DNA of 64,000 bases. It comes from Neptuniibacter pectenicola. Its GTDB lineage: Bacteria; Pseudomonadota; Gammaproteobacteria; Pseudomonadales; Balneatricaceae. The DNA lies in contig NZ_LUTS01000010.1 of the NCBI RefSeq assembly GCF_001597735.1, positions 62,001-126,000 on the forward strand. Reading direction: 5' to 3'. This document shows, in pieces, positions 34,395 to 42,854 of the stretch. Both the position numbers and the translations under genes were made by a program. Each line of letters opens with the position of its first letter. The first letter of the stretch is position 1. The notes below the pieces were generated by a model. It did no database searches. It had not been told where the DNA came from and saw only the letters and a program-made list of their open reading frames with translations.

Positions 34395-36173
34395 TTAAAA
34401 CTGTCCTTCGCTCATAGCCATGATCGTATCACCACCGGAGTGCATCGCCGCTAACAGCGCGCCTACCCGAGGCAACATCTGCTCAGCAAAGAAACGGGCT
34501 GAAATGATTTTAGCGTTAAGGAACTCAAGATCAGCCCCCTCGTTAGCAAGATCCCGCTGGGCAATAGCCGCAGACTTCGTCAGCAACCAGCCACCACAAA
34601 GGTAGCCCATCAACATCATATAGCTCACACTCGCACTGCCTGCGGCTGACGCATCTTGCGCGGCTTGAGCCAATACCCACTGCTTAGCATCCTCGGCATG
34701 CTCAACCGCCGCTTGCGTGGCGGTAACAATATCTTGTAGTTCGGGCGCGGATATAGCGCCCAGATCATCGCGCATCTCAGATAAAAGATCGCTAACCGCA
34801 ACGCCACCATCCACCAGCGTTTTGCGACCAATCAGATCCAGCGCTTGTATACCCGTGGTTCCTTCATAGATCGTCAGAATACGGGCGTCGCGGTAATATT
34901 GAGCAACACCGGTCTCCTCGATAAACCCCATGCCACCATGAATCTGCACCGCTAGATAGGTCAATTCCTGAGACAACTCTGTGACCCATCCTTTGACTAT
35001 AGGTGTTAACAGATCATTTCGCTTTTGATGCTTTAACTGGGCCGTTTCATCGGCCGCGTTGTTTACGTAGTCACTCTCCGCCCGTGCTACATACACTAAT
35101 GCACGCATCGCTTGGATCGACGACTTCATCTGCAAGAGCATTCGGCGAACATCAGGATGCTGAATAATGCTAATACGTGAACCATCCCGTAGCGTCCCTT
35201 GGATTCGCTCTTTAGCATAGGCTAATGCATGCTGATAGGCGCGTTCAGAGATCGCCAACCCCTGCAAACCAACCCCCTGTCTTGCATCGTTCATCATGGT
35301 AAACATACAGGCTAAACCCTGGTTTTCCTTACCAACCAGATAACCGATAGCACCGCCGTTATCACCAAAACTCATCACGCAGGTTGGGCTACCATGAATA
35401 CCTAACTTATGTTCAAGAGAAACCGCATAAGCATCGTTGCGCTGCGCCGTTGGGTTACCCTGCTCATCAAGTAGGTATTTAGGGACCACAAATAGCGAAA
35501 TACCTTTAACCCCCGCAGGTGCATCAGGCAGTCGGGCCAGTACCAGATGAACAATATTGTCCGTCATCTGATGATCACCCCACGTAATAAAGATTTTTTG
35601 CCCACTGATACGGTAATGACCACCTTCAGGAACCGCCTTGGATTTAAGCGCGGCAAGATCCGTACCCGCATCAGGCTCCGTTAAGTTCATGGTTCCTGTC
35701 CATTCACCACTAATCAACTTAGGAAGATAGTGCTGTTTAAGCTGGTCATTACCATGGGTTTCGATCGCTTCAATAGCCCCCTGTGTTAACAAAGGACAAA
35801 GAGACCAAGCAAGATTCGCTGACTGCCAGATCTCATTCACTGCAACCGCTAAAACATTCGGCAAGCCTTGCCCGCCAAACTCAGGATTGCCCGCTAGCGA
35901 GGGCCAGCCACTGTCACAGAACTGTTGGTAAGCATTTGAAAAACCGGGTGTTTCAATAACATTGTTATTTTCGATAGTGGCGCCTAACCGATCACCAGTA
36001 ACGTTTAACGGCGCTAACTGCTCACTACCCAACTTAGACGCTTCATCAAGCACCGCCTCCGCTAAGCCTTCAGCAAATTCATCAAGCCCCGCTTGATGAC
36101 AGATCTGCTCAAGACCCACCAGCTGATTGAGGACAAAAACACCTTCTTGATAGGGATAACGATAATCGCTCAT
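34395..36173 (-). CDS. Long-form acyl-CoA dehydrogenase (FadE/DmdC type)
   Basis: 592 residues from the ATG at 36173, preceded by AGGAAG. The order is an acyl-CoA dehydrogenase N-like extension (SDYRYPYQEGVFVLNQL), the N-terminal and middle beta domains (WTGTMNLTEPDAGTDLAALKSKAV and HYRISGQKIFITWGDH), the C-terminal helical domain with IHGGMGFIEETG, and the IYEGTTGIQALDLIGRK region with the catalytic Glu. A C-terminal extra helical domain follows. The length and extension fit the PA0506/DmdC-like subgroup, which acts on medium/long acyl-CoAs or 3-methylthiopropanoyl-CoA. Substrate cannot be fixed from sequence. It is probably an operon with ETF-QO. Confidence 0.92.
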   Translation of the reverse strand: MSDYRYPYQEGVFVLNQLVGLEQICHQAGLDEFAEGLAEAVLDEASKLGSEQLAPLNVTGDRLGATIENNNVIETPGFSNAYQQFCDSGWPSLAGNPEFGGQGLPNVLAVAVNEIWQSANLAWSLCPLLTQGAIEAIETHGNDQLKQHYLPKLISGEWTGTMNLTEPDAGTDLAALKSKAVPEGGHYRISGQKIFITWGDHQMTDNIVHLVLARLPDAPAGVKGISLFVVPKYLLDEQGNPTAQRNDAYAVSLEHKLGIHGSPTCVMSFGDNGGAIGYLVGKENQGLACMFTMMNDARQGVGLQGLAISERAYQHALAYAKERIQGTLRDGSRISIIQHPDVRRMLLQMKSSIQAMRALVYVARAESDYVNNAADETAQLKHQKRNDLLTPIVKGWVTELSQELTYLAVQIHGGMGFIEETGVAQYYRDARILTIYEGTTGIQALDLIGRKTLVDGGVAVSDLLSEMRDDLGAISAPELQDIVTATQAAVEHAEDAKQWVLAQAAQDASAAGSASVSYMMLMGYLCGGWLLTKSAAIAQRDLANEGADLEFLNAKIISARFFAEQMLPRVGALLAAMHSGGDTIMAMSEGQF

Positions 36174-36372
36174 TGTTCTTCCTGCTCCGTTCTGTAACCG
36201 AGCTATCAAACCTAGGTTACATTTTATTATTCTTAAGGAACCATATTCACATTGGGAAATGCTATTAACATGATCTAACTAGCGCGTTAAACCAGCAATA
36301 ACATTTAATACCTCATTTAATAACAATAACGGTCAAAACGAACAAAGCCTTGGATTCCAAGATGCCACAGCC

Positions 36373-37476
36373 CTATTCAGAAGCACCCAACTGCTGACAA
36401 TATGTATCGCTACGCCGATATTCACCCGGCGTCAAACCGGTCCATTTTTTAAACGAACGGAAAAAAGCAGAGGGCTCATCAAACCCCATTAATCCAGCAA
36501 CATCATTGATCGACAACTGGGGGGAGTTCATATAATTAAGCGCTGCCATTTTGCGGCTTTCATCTTTGATTTTTTGGTAGGATGTATTTTCATCTAACAG
36601 GCGACGACGCAAGGTAGATACCGACATGTGCAGGCGGTAAGCCACCTCCTCCGCACTGGGCAGTTCTTGGCTAAAATCTTTCCCGATTAATGCGACGACT
36701 TGCGATTTTAAGCTCGCTTCATCATCCACCATAACAATCAATTGGTAAGGTGCAGTTTTGAGGAAGCTACGCAGTGTTTTAGGGGTCTGCACTATAGGAA
36801 AATCGAGATAGCGTGCAGGAAAAACGATCGCATTATCATGCTGATCAAACTTAACCTCAGACTGAAACAGCGTTTTATACTGCGCCACATCATCCGGTTC
36901 AGAAAAGGAAAAATAAGCCGCTTTTAACTCTAGGCGTTTACCGATCAACCAGCATAAAAAATGATGCCACATGGAAAGAGAGGTACGAATTCGGCCTGGA
37001 TTTTCATCGGCCAACAGCTCATCCATCGACGCCTCAGATGCATCAGTGGTCGTAAAAGAGACTTTTGCATAACGCCCCTTACGCACCAAAAATGGCTTAA
37101 CCTGAGTACCACGACACACTTCATGAAAATCACTGGCGCGATAGATCGCTTTTTCCAAGGTTGAGCAGTGAATCAGGCAGTGACACATCATCCGAAAGGT
37201 GCCATTAGGCACCTTTCCACCACTTAACATGCCAAAGTATTCGTCTTGGGCGATGTAGTAGATACGCTGATATAACAGACCAAACTTATCCGCTGGAAAT
37301 TCGGTTTGACTACCAATTTCCGATGGATTAATACCTACCTGGGTCAATAGCTGATCAACACTAAAGCCCTGCTCTTGAACCAGTTGTAGAAGATGCCGTA
37401 CATAGCCTGCCGGCACAGTAATTTTACGCTCCATAATTTCGATACCTACATCAATCTTAGTTAACATGAAACGCAT
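36373..37476 (-). CDS. AraC-family regulator
   Basis: 367 residues. An N-terminal ligand-binding part resembling the arabinose-binding (PF12625) domain of OruR/ArgR-like regulators (about 25-225) precedes a C-terminal double helix-turn-helix (about 265-355: EEVAYRLHMSVSTLRRRL, then MGFDEPSAFFRSFKKWTGLTPGEYR). The start is uncertain: the ATG at 37476 has GGGAA very close, and Met15 has no site. It is divergent from the DUF1302/DUF1329 operon and probably regulates it; it also faces away from the acyl-CoA dehydrogenase operon. Effector unknown, perhaps a lipid or steroid-like substrate (inference). Confidence 0.88.
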   Translation of the reverse strand: MRFMLTKIDVGIEIMERKITVPAGYVRHLLQLVQEQGFSVDQLLTQVGINPSEIGSQTEFPADKFGLLYQRIYYIAQDEYFGMLSGGKVPNGTFRMMCHCLIHCSTLEKAIYRASDFHEVCRGTQVKPFLVRKGRYAKVSFTTTDASEASMDELLADENPGRIRTSLSMWHHFLCWLIGKRLELKAAYFSFSEPDDVAQYKTLFQSEVKFDQHDNAIVFPARYLDFPIVQTPKTLRSFLKTAPYQLIVMVDDEASLKSQVVALIGKDFSQELPSAEEVAYRLHMSVSTLRRRLLDENTSYQKIKDESRKMAALNYMNSPQLSINDVAGLMGFDEPSAFFRSFKKWTGLTPGEYRRSDTYCQQLGASE

Positions 37477-37547
37477 TTCCCATCTATATTGTTTACCTGA
37501 AACATCATTTTTATCAACCTAAAAGAACAATTTTGTTAATAAATATG

Positions 37548-37569
37548 GAGTCAATTGTTATTGAGACTC
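37548..37569. promoter_or_regulatory. Imperfect inverted repeat between araC-like gene and DUF1302 gene
   Basis: GAGTC-AAT ... ATT-GAGACTC arms around TGTT in the middle of the divergent intergenic space. A possible regulator site; also an AACAA-TT-TTGTT repeat lies just upstream. No site consensus is known for this regulator. Confidence 0.3.
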
Positions 37570-37715
37570 AGGCGGCAGCCGTGGATTATGTGTAGGGTTC
37601 CTTACTCTAACTTGCGGCTAAAGCACCCGAAAAAAGGCGCTTTATTAAAAAGTCGACTATCTTAGAGGTAACACTAATTAGCGCTTTAAAAAAATAACAA
37701 CGCTAGGTGAACGAA

Positions 37716-39545
37716 ATGGCAATAAGAAACAGGATTTTGCATTGCAGCAAAAACCAACATCAGGTGTTTACACACCAACTACTTCCCTTATTGATAGGTT
37801 CTGTCGTATCTATTAATCAGGCACACGCACTCGAATTTAATCTTGGCGAGATAGAAGGCCGCTTTGATTCACAAGTTTCTGTCGGCGCCAGCTGGCGAAT
37901 GGATGAGCCGTCCTCAGCCCTGATCGCACCCGCCAACGGCGGCACCAGCAAAGGCGGAGGCAGCTATGACGATGCGACCCAGAACTTCAAGAAGGGAGAA
38001 ACGTTCTCCCAAATCGTCAAAGGCATACACGACCTTGAACTAAGCTATGAAAATGTCGGTTTCTTTGCCCGCGCTAAATATTGGTACGATTTAGAGCTGG
38101 AAAACGGTGCGCGTCCACATGGTCATGCCGCTAACGGCTACACCCCTGATACCGAATTAAACGACGCAGATTTTAATGATTTCGCTAAATTTTCTGGATT
38201 TGAGCTACTTGATGCATACTGGTACGGCTCATTTGAGGTTGCCCAAAAACCGCTTGATGTTCGCTTAGGCCGACAGGTCGTCAACTGGGGCGAAAGCACC
38301 TTCATTCAAGGGGGGCTAAATGCCATCAACCCTTTTGATGTCAATGCGTTTAGACGTGCAGGGGCAGAAGTAAAAGAAGGCCTACTCCCCGTCAATATGG
38401 CATTTGCCTCATTAGGTGTTACAGACAATTTAAGCGTTGAAGGTTTCTACCAGCTCACATGGGAGCCTACGGCCATTGATGGTTGCGGCACCTACTTTTC
38501 AACCAATGATTTTGTTGGCGAAGGTTGTGACGGTATTCGTATAGGTAGTGGCGCTCTAGGCACACTAGATGACCAGACTTACTTCAACAATCCCGCGGCT
38601 TTAGGCGGACAAGACCCTGTCGTTTACAGAAATGCCGATGGTCGACGTGAAGCGGATGATGATGGTCAGTTTGGTATCGCTTTCCGCTACTTTGCCGAAG
38701 AGCTAAATAACACCGAGTTTGGCCTCTATGCTGCGCAATACCACAGCCGTCTTCCCATCACGAGTGGTGTGTATGACGTAGGCGCCTTTTTTGGCGGCCT
38801 GCCAGCCACCTTGGGTTCATCCTATTATGTTGAATACCCGGAAGACATTAAAATGCTCGGTTTGAGCTTTAGCACTAATGTCGGTGATATCGCATGGTCC
38901 GGTGAGATCAGCCACAAAAAAGACGTACCGATGCAAATCAACGGAACCTCGTTGATCGCGGGCATCCTAACCGCAGGTGCTACAGGTAATGCCGCGCTAG
39001 ATAACTATATCAAAACGGCAACCGGTAATGGCGCTTCATTTGACAGTGAAGTAGACGGTTATCAAACCTTTGATGTGTCACAATTCCAAACCAGCTTAAT
39101 TAGCTTCCATGACCGTGTACTCGGCGCAAGCCGCTTAACCCTCATTGGTGAATTCGGTTGGACCCACGTCCACAGCCTAGATGAAAGTGCTAATGCACTA
39201 AAATATGGGCGTCATGGCTCTTATGGCTACACGGCTGGGGATAACGACGGTTTCGTAACTCAAGACTCATATGGTTATGTTGTCAGGGCTAATTTAAACT
39301 ACCCTAATGCGTTTGCCGGTGTAAATTTAACACCTGAAATTAGCTTCAAGCATGGTTTAGAGGGTTATGGTCCTCAACCGGGCGCGGGCTTCAATGAAGA
39401 TGAAAAAACATTAGGCCTAAGCTTAACGGCGGATTACCTAAACAGATACTCAGTCCAGCTTTCATATACTGATTACTATGGCGGCGACTTCAACTCGATT
39501 GAAGACCGAGACTTTCTTTCACTCAGCGCATCCGTTTCTTTCTAA
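37716..39545 (+). CDS. DUF1302 outer-membrane porin-like protein
   Basis: 609 residues from the ATG at 37716, with AGGTG six bases upstream; an in-frame GTG three codons earlier is rejected. A signal peptide ends SINQAHA (about residue 38). The mature part is a beta-rich protein with many alternating aromatic/Gly strands and a C-terminal F (SASVSF), as in outer-membrane barrels. DUF1302 typically occurs beside DUF1329, as here. These pairs lie near RND/MMPL exporters and are linked to uptake or export of large hydrophobic compounds such as lipids or steroids; the mechanism is not fixed. A long, disordered-looking Gly-rich turn (APANGGTSKGGGSYDD) follows the signal. Confidence 0.82.
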   Translation: MAIRNRILHCSKNQHQVFTHQLLPLLIGSVVSINQAHALEFNLGEIEGRFDSQVSVGASWRMDEPSSALIAPANGGTSKGGGSYDDATQNFKKGETFSQIVKGIHDLELSYENVGFFARAKYWYDLELENGARPHGHAANGYTPDTELNDADFNDFAKFSGFELLDAYWYGSFEVAQKPLDVRLGRQVVNWGESTFIQGGLNAINPFDVNAFRRAGAEVKEGLLPVNMAFASLGVTDNLSVEGFYQLTWEPTAIDGCGTYFSTNDFVGEGCDGIRIGSGALGTLDDQTYFNNPAALGGQDPVVYRNADGRREADDDGQFGIAFRYFAEELNNTEFGLYAAQYHSRLPITSGVYDVGAFFGGLPATLGSSYYVEYPEDIKMLGLSFSTNVGDIAWSGEISHKKDVPMQINGTSLIAGILTAGATGNAALDNYIKTATGNGASFDSEVDGYQTFDVSQFQTSLISFHDRVLGASRLTLIGEFGWTHVHSLDESANALKYGRHGSYGYTAGDNDGFVTQDSYGYVVRANLNYPNAFAGVNLTPEISFKHGLEGYGPQPGAGFNEDEKTLGLSLTADYLNRYSVQLSYTDYYGGDFNSIEDRDFLSLSASVSF

Positions 39546-39574
39546 GAAACGTTGATTAGATGGAGATATCATCA

Positions 39575-40918
39575 ATGCTAAAGACTAAAAGACTGCTGCT
39601 GAGCACTGCCCTTATTTTGGCGTCATCTGCAGCCTATTCAGCAACAACCGCTGAAGAAGCCGCAAAACTCGGCGATACATTAACCCCTATAGGTGCAGAA
39701 AAAGCGGGCAATGCATCCGGCACAATTCCCGCATGGGATGGTGGTTTAGCAACCTCAGACAACCGTTACGCTAATCCGTTTGCAGGTGAGCAGCCTCTAT
39801 TTACTATCACCGCTGCTAATGCTGACCAATATAAAGACCATTTAACACCAGGTCAGCTCGCCATGTTAGCGCGCTATAAAGATACGTTCTCAATCCCGGT
39901 GTACCCAAGCCACAGAACAGCGGCACTTCCCGAACATATCTACAACGCAGCGAAAGCGAATGCCACATCAACCACCTTAACGGATGGTGGCAACGGCTTA
40001 AAAGACTTTACCACGGCGATCCCTTTCCCGATTCCTGTCGATGGACTTGAAGTCATTTGGAACCACATGACGCGCTACAGAGGCGGAGCCTTAGAACGTA
40101 CGTTTGTGCAGGTACCTGTGCAAGCAAACGGGAACTACACTGCGGTTAAAATAAACGAAAAAATGTCATGGCCCAGCTCCCTTGAGGGAGGTGCTGACCC
40201 ACAAAAAGACGAGAACATTCTGTTTTACTTTGTACAAGAAGTTAAAGCACCCTCTCGTCTAACCGGGAACGTGCTTTTGGTACATGAAACGATGAACCAG
40301 ATCACCCAGCCTCGCCAAGCGTGGACCTACAATGCGGGTCAGCGCAGGGTTCGTAGAGCGCCCCAAATCGCTTATGACGCGCCAGGTACTGCCAGTGATG
40401 GCCAACGTACTACGGATAATTTAGACCTATTCAATGGTGCGCCTGACCGTTACAACTGGAACTTAGTGGGTAAACAGGAAGTTTATATTCCTTACAATAG
40501 CTTCAAACTCGCTGACAGGGGGCTAAAATATGAGGATATATTGAAGCCGGGCCACATGAACCCTGAGCACACACGTTACGAACTACACCGTGTATGGAAA
40601 GTGGAGGCCACACTAAAAGAGGGCGAACGTCACATTTATGCTAAACGTACCTTCTATATAGATGAAGACAGCTGGCAGATTGCGATTGTGGACCATTATG
40701 ATGGTCGTGGTGAGCTTTGGCGTGTAGCGGAAGCCCATCAGTTCCAGTACCGCGATGCGAATGTACCTTGGTTGGTTGCGGAAACATTATATGACCTGCA
40801 ATCCGGCCGCTACCTTGTTGGTAGCTTAACAAATGAAGAAGGGGAAGGCTTCGACTTTACGAAACGCTTCAGCCATAAGCAATTTACACCGCAAGCGATT
40901 AGACGCTTAGGGAAGTAA
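39575..40918 (+). CDS. DUF1329 periplasmic protein (LolB-like fold)
   Basis: 447 residues from the ATG at 39575, with GGAG nine bases upstream. A signal peptide (MLKTKRLLLSTALILASSAAYS) precedes a DUF1329 domain; typical segments are LGDTLTPIGAEKAGNASGTIPAWDGG at the start and GQRRVRRAPQIAYDAPG in the middle. The DUF1329 fold is related to LolB/LppX-like lipid carriers. It is 29 bases downstream of the DUF1302 gene and closed by a strong terminator, so the two form an operon, likely acting together in lipid or hydrophobic-compound transfer to the outer membrane. No MMPL/RND or BNR partner is in the window. Confidence 0.85.
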   Translation: MLKTKRLLLSTALILASSAAYSATTAEEAAKLGDTLTPIGAEKAGNASGTIPAWDGGLATSDNRYANPFAGEQPLFTITAANADQYKDHLTPGQLAMLARYKDTFSIPVYPSHRTAALPEHIYNAAKANATSTTLTDGGNGLKDFTTAIPFPIPVDGLEVIWNHMTRYRGGALERTFVQVPVQANGNYTAVKINEKMSWPSSLEGGADPQKDENILFYFVQEVKAPSRLTGNVLLVHETMNQITQPRQAWTYNAGQRRVRRAPQIAYDAPGTASDGQRTTDNLDLFNGAPDRYNWNLVGKQEVYIPYNSFKLADRGLKYEDILKPGHMNPEHTRYELHRVWKVEATLKEGERHIYAKRTFYIDEDSWQIAIVDHYDGRGELWRVAEAHQFQYRDANVPWLVAETLYDLQSGRYLVGSLTNEEGEGFDFTKRFSHKQFTPQAIRRLGK

Positions 40919-40955
40919 TTCAACGCTTAACACCCTCTTATTTGATATATCTAGC

Positions 40956-40986
40956 GCCTCCTCAACCTTTTGAGGAGGCTTTTTTA
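40956..40986 (+). terminator. Intrinsic terminator of the DUF1302/DUF1329 operon
   Basis: Perfect ten-base stem GCCTCCTCAA/TTGAGGAGGC with a four-base loop, followed by six T. Confidence 0.92.
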
Positions 40987-41077
40987 TAAAAAGGCTTTTC
41001 TAATTCAGCATGGACTAGGATAATAGAGTATTAGCAATGCATGCTGTTACAACTCACCTACTCCGGAAATGAAAGCC

Positions 41078-41914
41078 ATGGCCGAAATCGGCAAATACAA
41101 CACCCTTGAAGTTATAAAAGAACGAGATTTCGGCGTTTATCTGGATGCCGGGGATCTGGGTGAGATACTCCTACCTAAACGTTACTGTGCTGATGACCTC
41201 AGTGTCGGTGATCACCTGCGGGTCTTCATCTATCTTGATACGGATGATTACCTGATCGCAACGACCGAAACACCATCAGCGATTATTGGCGAATTTGCCA
41301 TGCTAAAAGTGTCTGAAGTAAACGACACCGGTGCTTTTTTAGATTGGGGCTTACCTAAAGAAGTGTTGCTACCTTATAGCGAACAAAAAAACCGCCCTGT
41401 TGAAGTCGATAAACGCTACCTTGTGCGCTTGTATTTAGACAAACACACGAACCGTATCGTCGCCTCCACCAAAATTGATAAGTTTCTGGATAAAACACCG
41501 CCTAACTACAAAACCGGTGAAGAGGTTCAATTGGTCGTTGCCAACCGGACCGATCTGGGACAGAAGGTTATTGTGAACCATGAGCACTGGGGGATGATTT
41601 TCCGCAGCGATGTACTCAAAACACTTTATCCCGGCCAAAAATTTAAAGGCTACATTAAAGAAGTACGCGCGGATGGGAAAATCAATGTATCTATGCAGAA
41701 ACCCGGCTACGGGAAAGTCATCGATACGACCGATAAAATTTTAGAGATGATGGCTGAACAGGAAGGTTTTATCACCGTTCACGACAAATCATCACCTGAG
41801 ATTATCTTTCAACATTTTGGCATCAGCAAAAAAGCGTTTAAAAAAGCGGTGGGGTCTTTATTAAAGCAAGATAAGATCACCGTAGAATCCGGCGGGCTGC
41901 GCCTTAAAGATTAA
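41078..41914 (+). CDS. CvfB/YitL-family S1-like RNA-binding protein
   Basis: 278 residues. The second ATG (41078, MAEIGKYNTL) has GGAA nine bases upstream; the first ATG (41069) is only one base from that site. The order is three OB-fold S1-like domains (GVYLDAGDLGEILLPKRY, then GAFLDWGLPKEVLLPYSEQ, then GMIFRSDVLKTLYPGQKFKGYIKEVRADGKINVSMQKP) and a C-terminal winged helix (GFITVHDKSSPEIIFQHFGISKKAFKKAV). This is the CvfB (YitL) layout. Members bind RNA and influence regulators in Firmicutes; function in gammaproteobacteria is unclear. A terminator shared with the convergent peroxiredoxin gene follows. Confidence 0.88.
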   Translation: MAEIGKYNTLEVIKERDFGVYLDAGDLGEILLPKRYCADDLSVGDHLRVFIYLDTDDYLIATTETPSAIIGEFAMLKVSEVNDTGAFLDWGLPKEVLLPYSEQKNRPVEVDKRYLVRLYLDKHTNRIVASTKIDKFLDKTPPNYKTGEEVQLVVANRTDLGQKVIVNHEHWGMIFRSDVLKTLYPGQKFKGYIKEVRADGKINVSMQKPGYGKVIDTTDKILEMMAEQEGFITVHDKSSPEIIFQHFGISKKAFKKAVGSLLKQDKITVESGGLRLKD

Positions 41915-41917
41915 AAT

Positions 41918-41946
41918 AAAAAACGCACTTAATTAAGTGCGTTTTT
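41918..41946. terminator. Bidirectional intrinsic terminator
   Basis: Palindromic AAAAACGCACTTAA/TTAAGTGCGTTTTT stem with A/T tracts on both sides, between convergent genes. Confidence 0.9.
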
Positions 41947-41965
41947 TTTCATGCATATAAAGATC

Positions 41966-42706
41966 TTACCCTTGCGTGGCAACCCACGCTTCAAGCTCAT
42001 CCGCACTACCGATCAACGCCCCATCGATAAAGATTTGCGGCGTCGTACCACGTCCAGATACCGCTTGTAGCGAACTAAAGCTAACACCTTGGGTGCCTAA
42101 TACAATCTCTTCATACTTGTAGCCTTTATCCGTCAGCACTTTTTTCGCGCGGGTACAATGTCCACAGCCCGGCTTACTAATAATAGTGACACGTTTTGGC
42201 TGCTCTGCTTGAGGATTAATATACTCAAGCATTGTATCGCCATCAGATACTTGGAAAGGGTCGCCTGGTAGATCGGGCTCGATAAACATCTTCTCGATAA
42301 CCCCATCTTTTACCAGCATAGAGTAGCGCCATGAGCGTTTTCCAAACCCTATATCACTTTTATCAACCAGCATGCCCATGGCTTCACTAAATTCGCCATT
42401 ACCATCAGGAATGAAAGTGATCTTTTCAGCTTTTTGATCTTCAGCCCACGCATTCATCACAAAGGTATCATTAACAGACAAACAGATAATCTCATCAACG
42501 CCGTTGTCAGCAAAAATAGGGGCTAACTCGTTATATCTTGGCAAATGGGTACTCGAACATGTAGGTGTAAACGCCCCCGGTAATGCAAATAAGATAACGG
42601 TTTTCCCTTTGAACAACTGATCGCTTGTCACATCAACCCAATCATTGCCTTGGCGAGTGTGGAACACAACCTGTGGTACCGTTTGACCTTCTTTCGTTTG
42701 TAACAT
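41966..42706 (-). CDS. Peroxiredoxin-glutaredoxin fusion (Prx5-Grx hybrid)
   Basis: 246 residues from the ATG at 42706, with AGGA eight bases upstream. An N-terminal Prx5-type peroxiredoxin (PGAFTPTCSSTHLPRY, peroxidatic Cys in T-P-T-C; about residues 1-165) is joined to a C-terminal glutaredoxin (ISKPGCGHCTRAKKVL, redox CxxC = CGHC; GRGTTPQIFIDGALIGSADELEAW). The fusion is known from Haemophilus, Vibrio and relatives: the peroxidase reduces hydroperoxides using electrons passed from glutathione through the fused glutaredoxin. The peroxiredoxin part keeps VNDTFVMNAW. Convergent with the CvfB-like gene; no regulator gene next to it. Confidence 0.95.
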   Translation of the reverse strand: MLQTKEGQTVPQVVFHTRQGNDWVDVTSDQLFKGKTVILFALPGAFTPTCSSTHLPRYNELAPIFADNGVDEIICLSVNDTFVMNAWAEDQKAEKITFIPDGNGEFSEAMGMLVDKSDIGFGKRSWRYSMLVKDGVIEKMFIEPDLPGDPFQVSDGDTMLEYINPQAEQPKRVTIISKPGCGHCTRAKKVLTDKGYKYEEIVLGTQGVSFSSLQAVSGRGTTPQIFIDGALIGSADELEAWVATQG

Positions 42707-42854
42707 TGATGAATTCCTCATAATAAATAATGGCAGTTACGCGCTCTGGCGTTGATAGGGTTACTATAACCACACCCCACCAATTAAAGAAATTGAATAA
42801 AACAAGACATGTGATAAATTTAAACTATAGCAAAGAGTATGTCCGATCTAAGAC

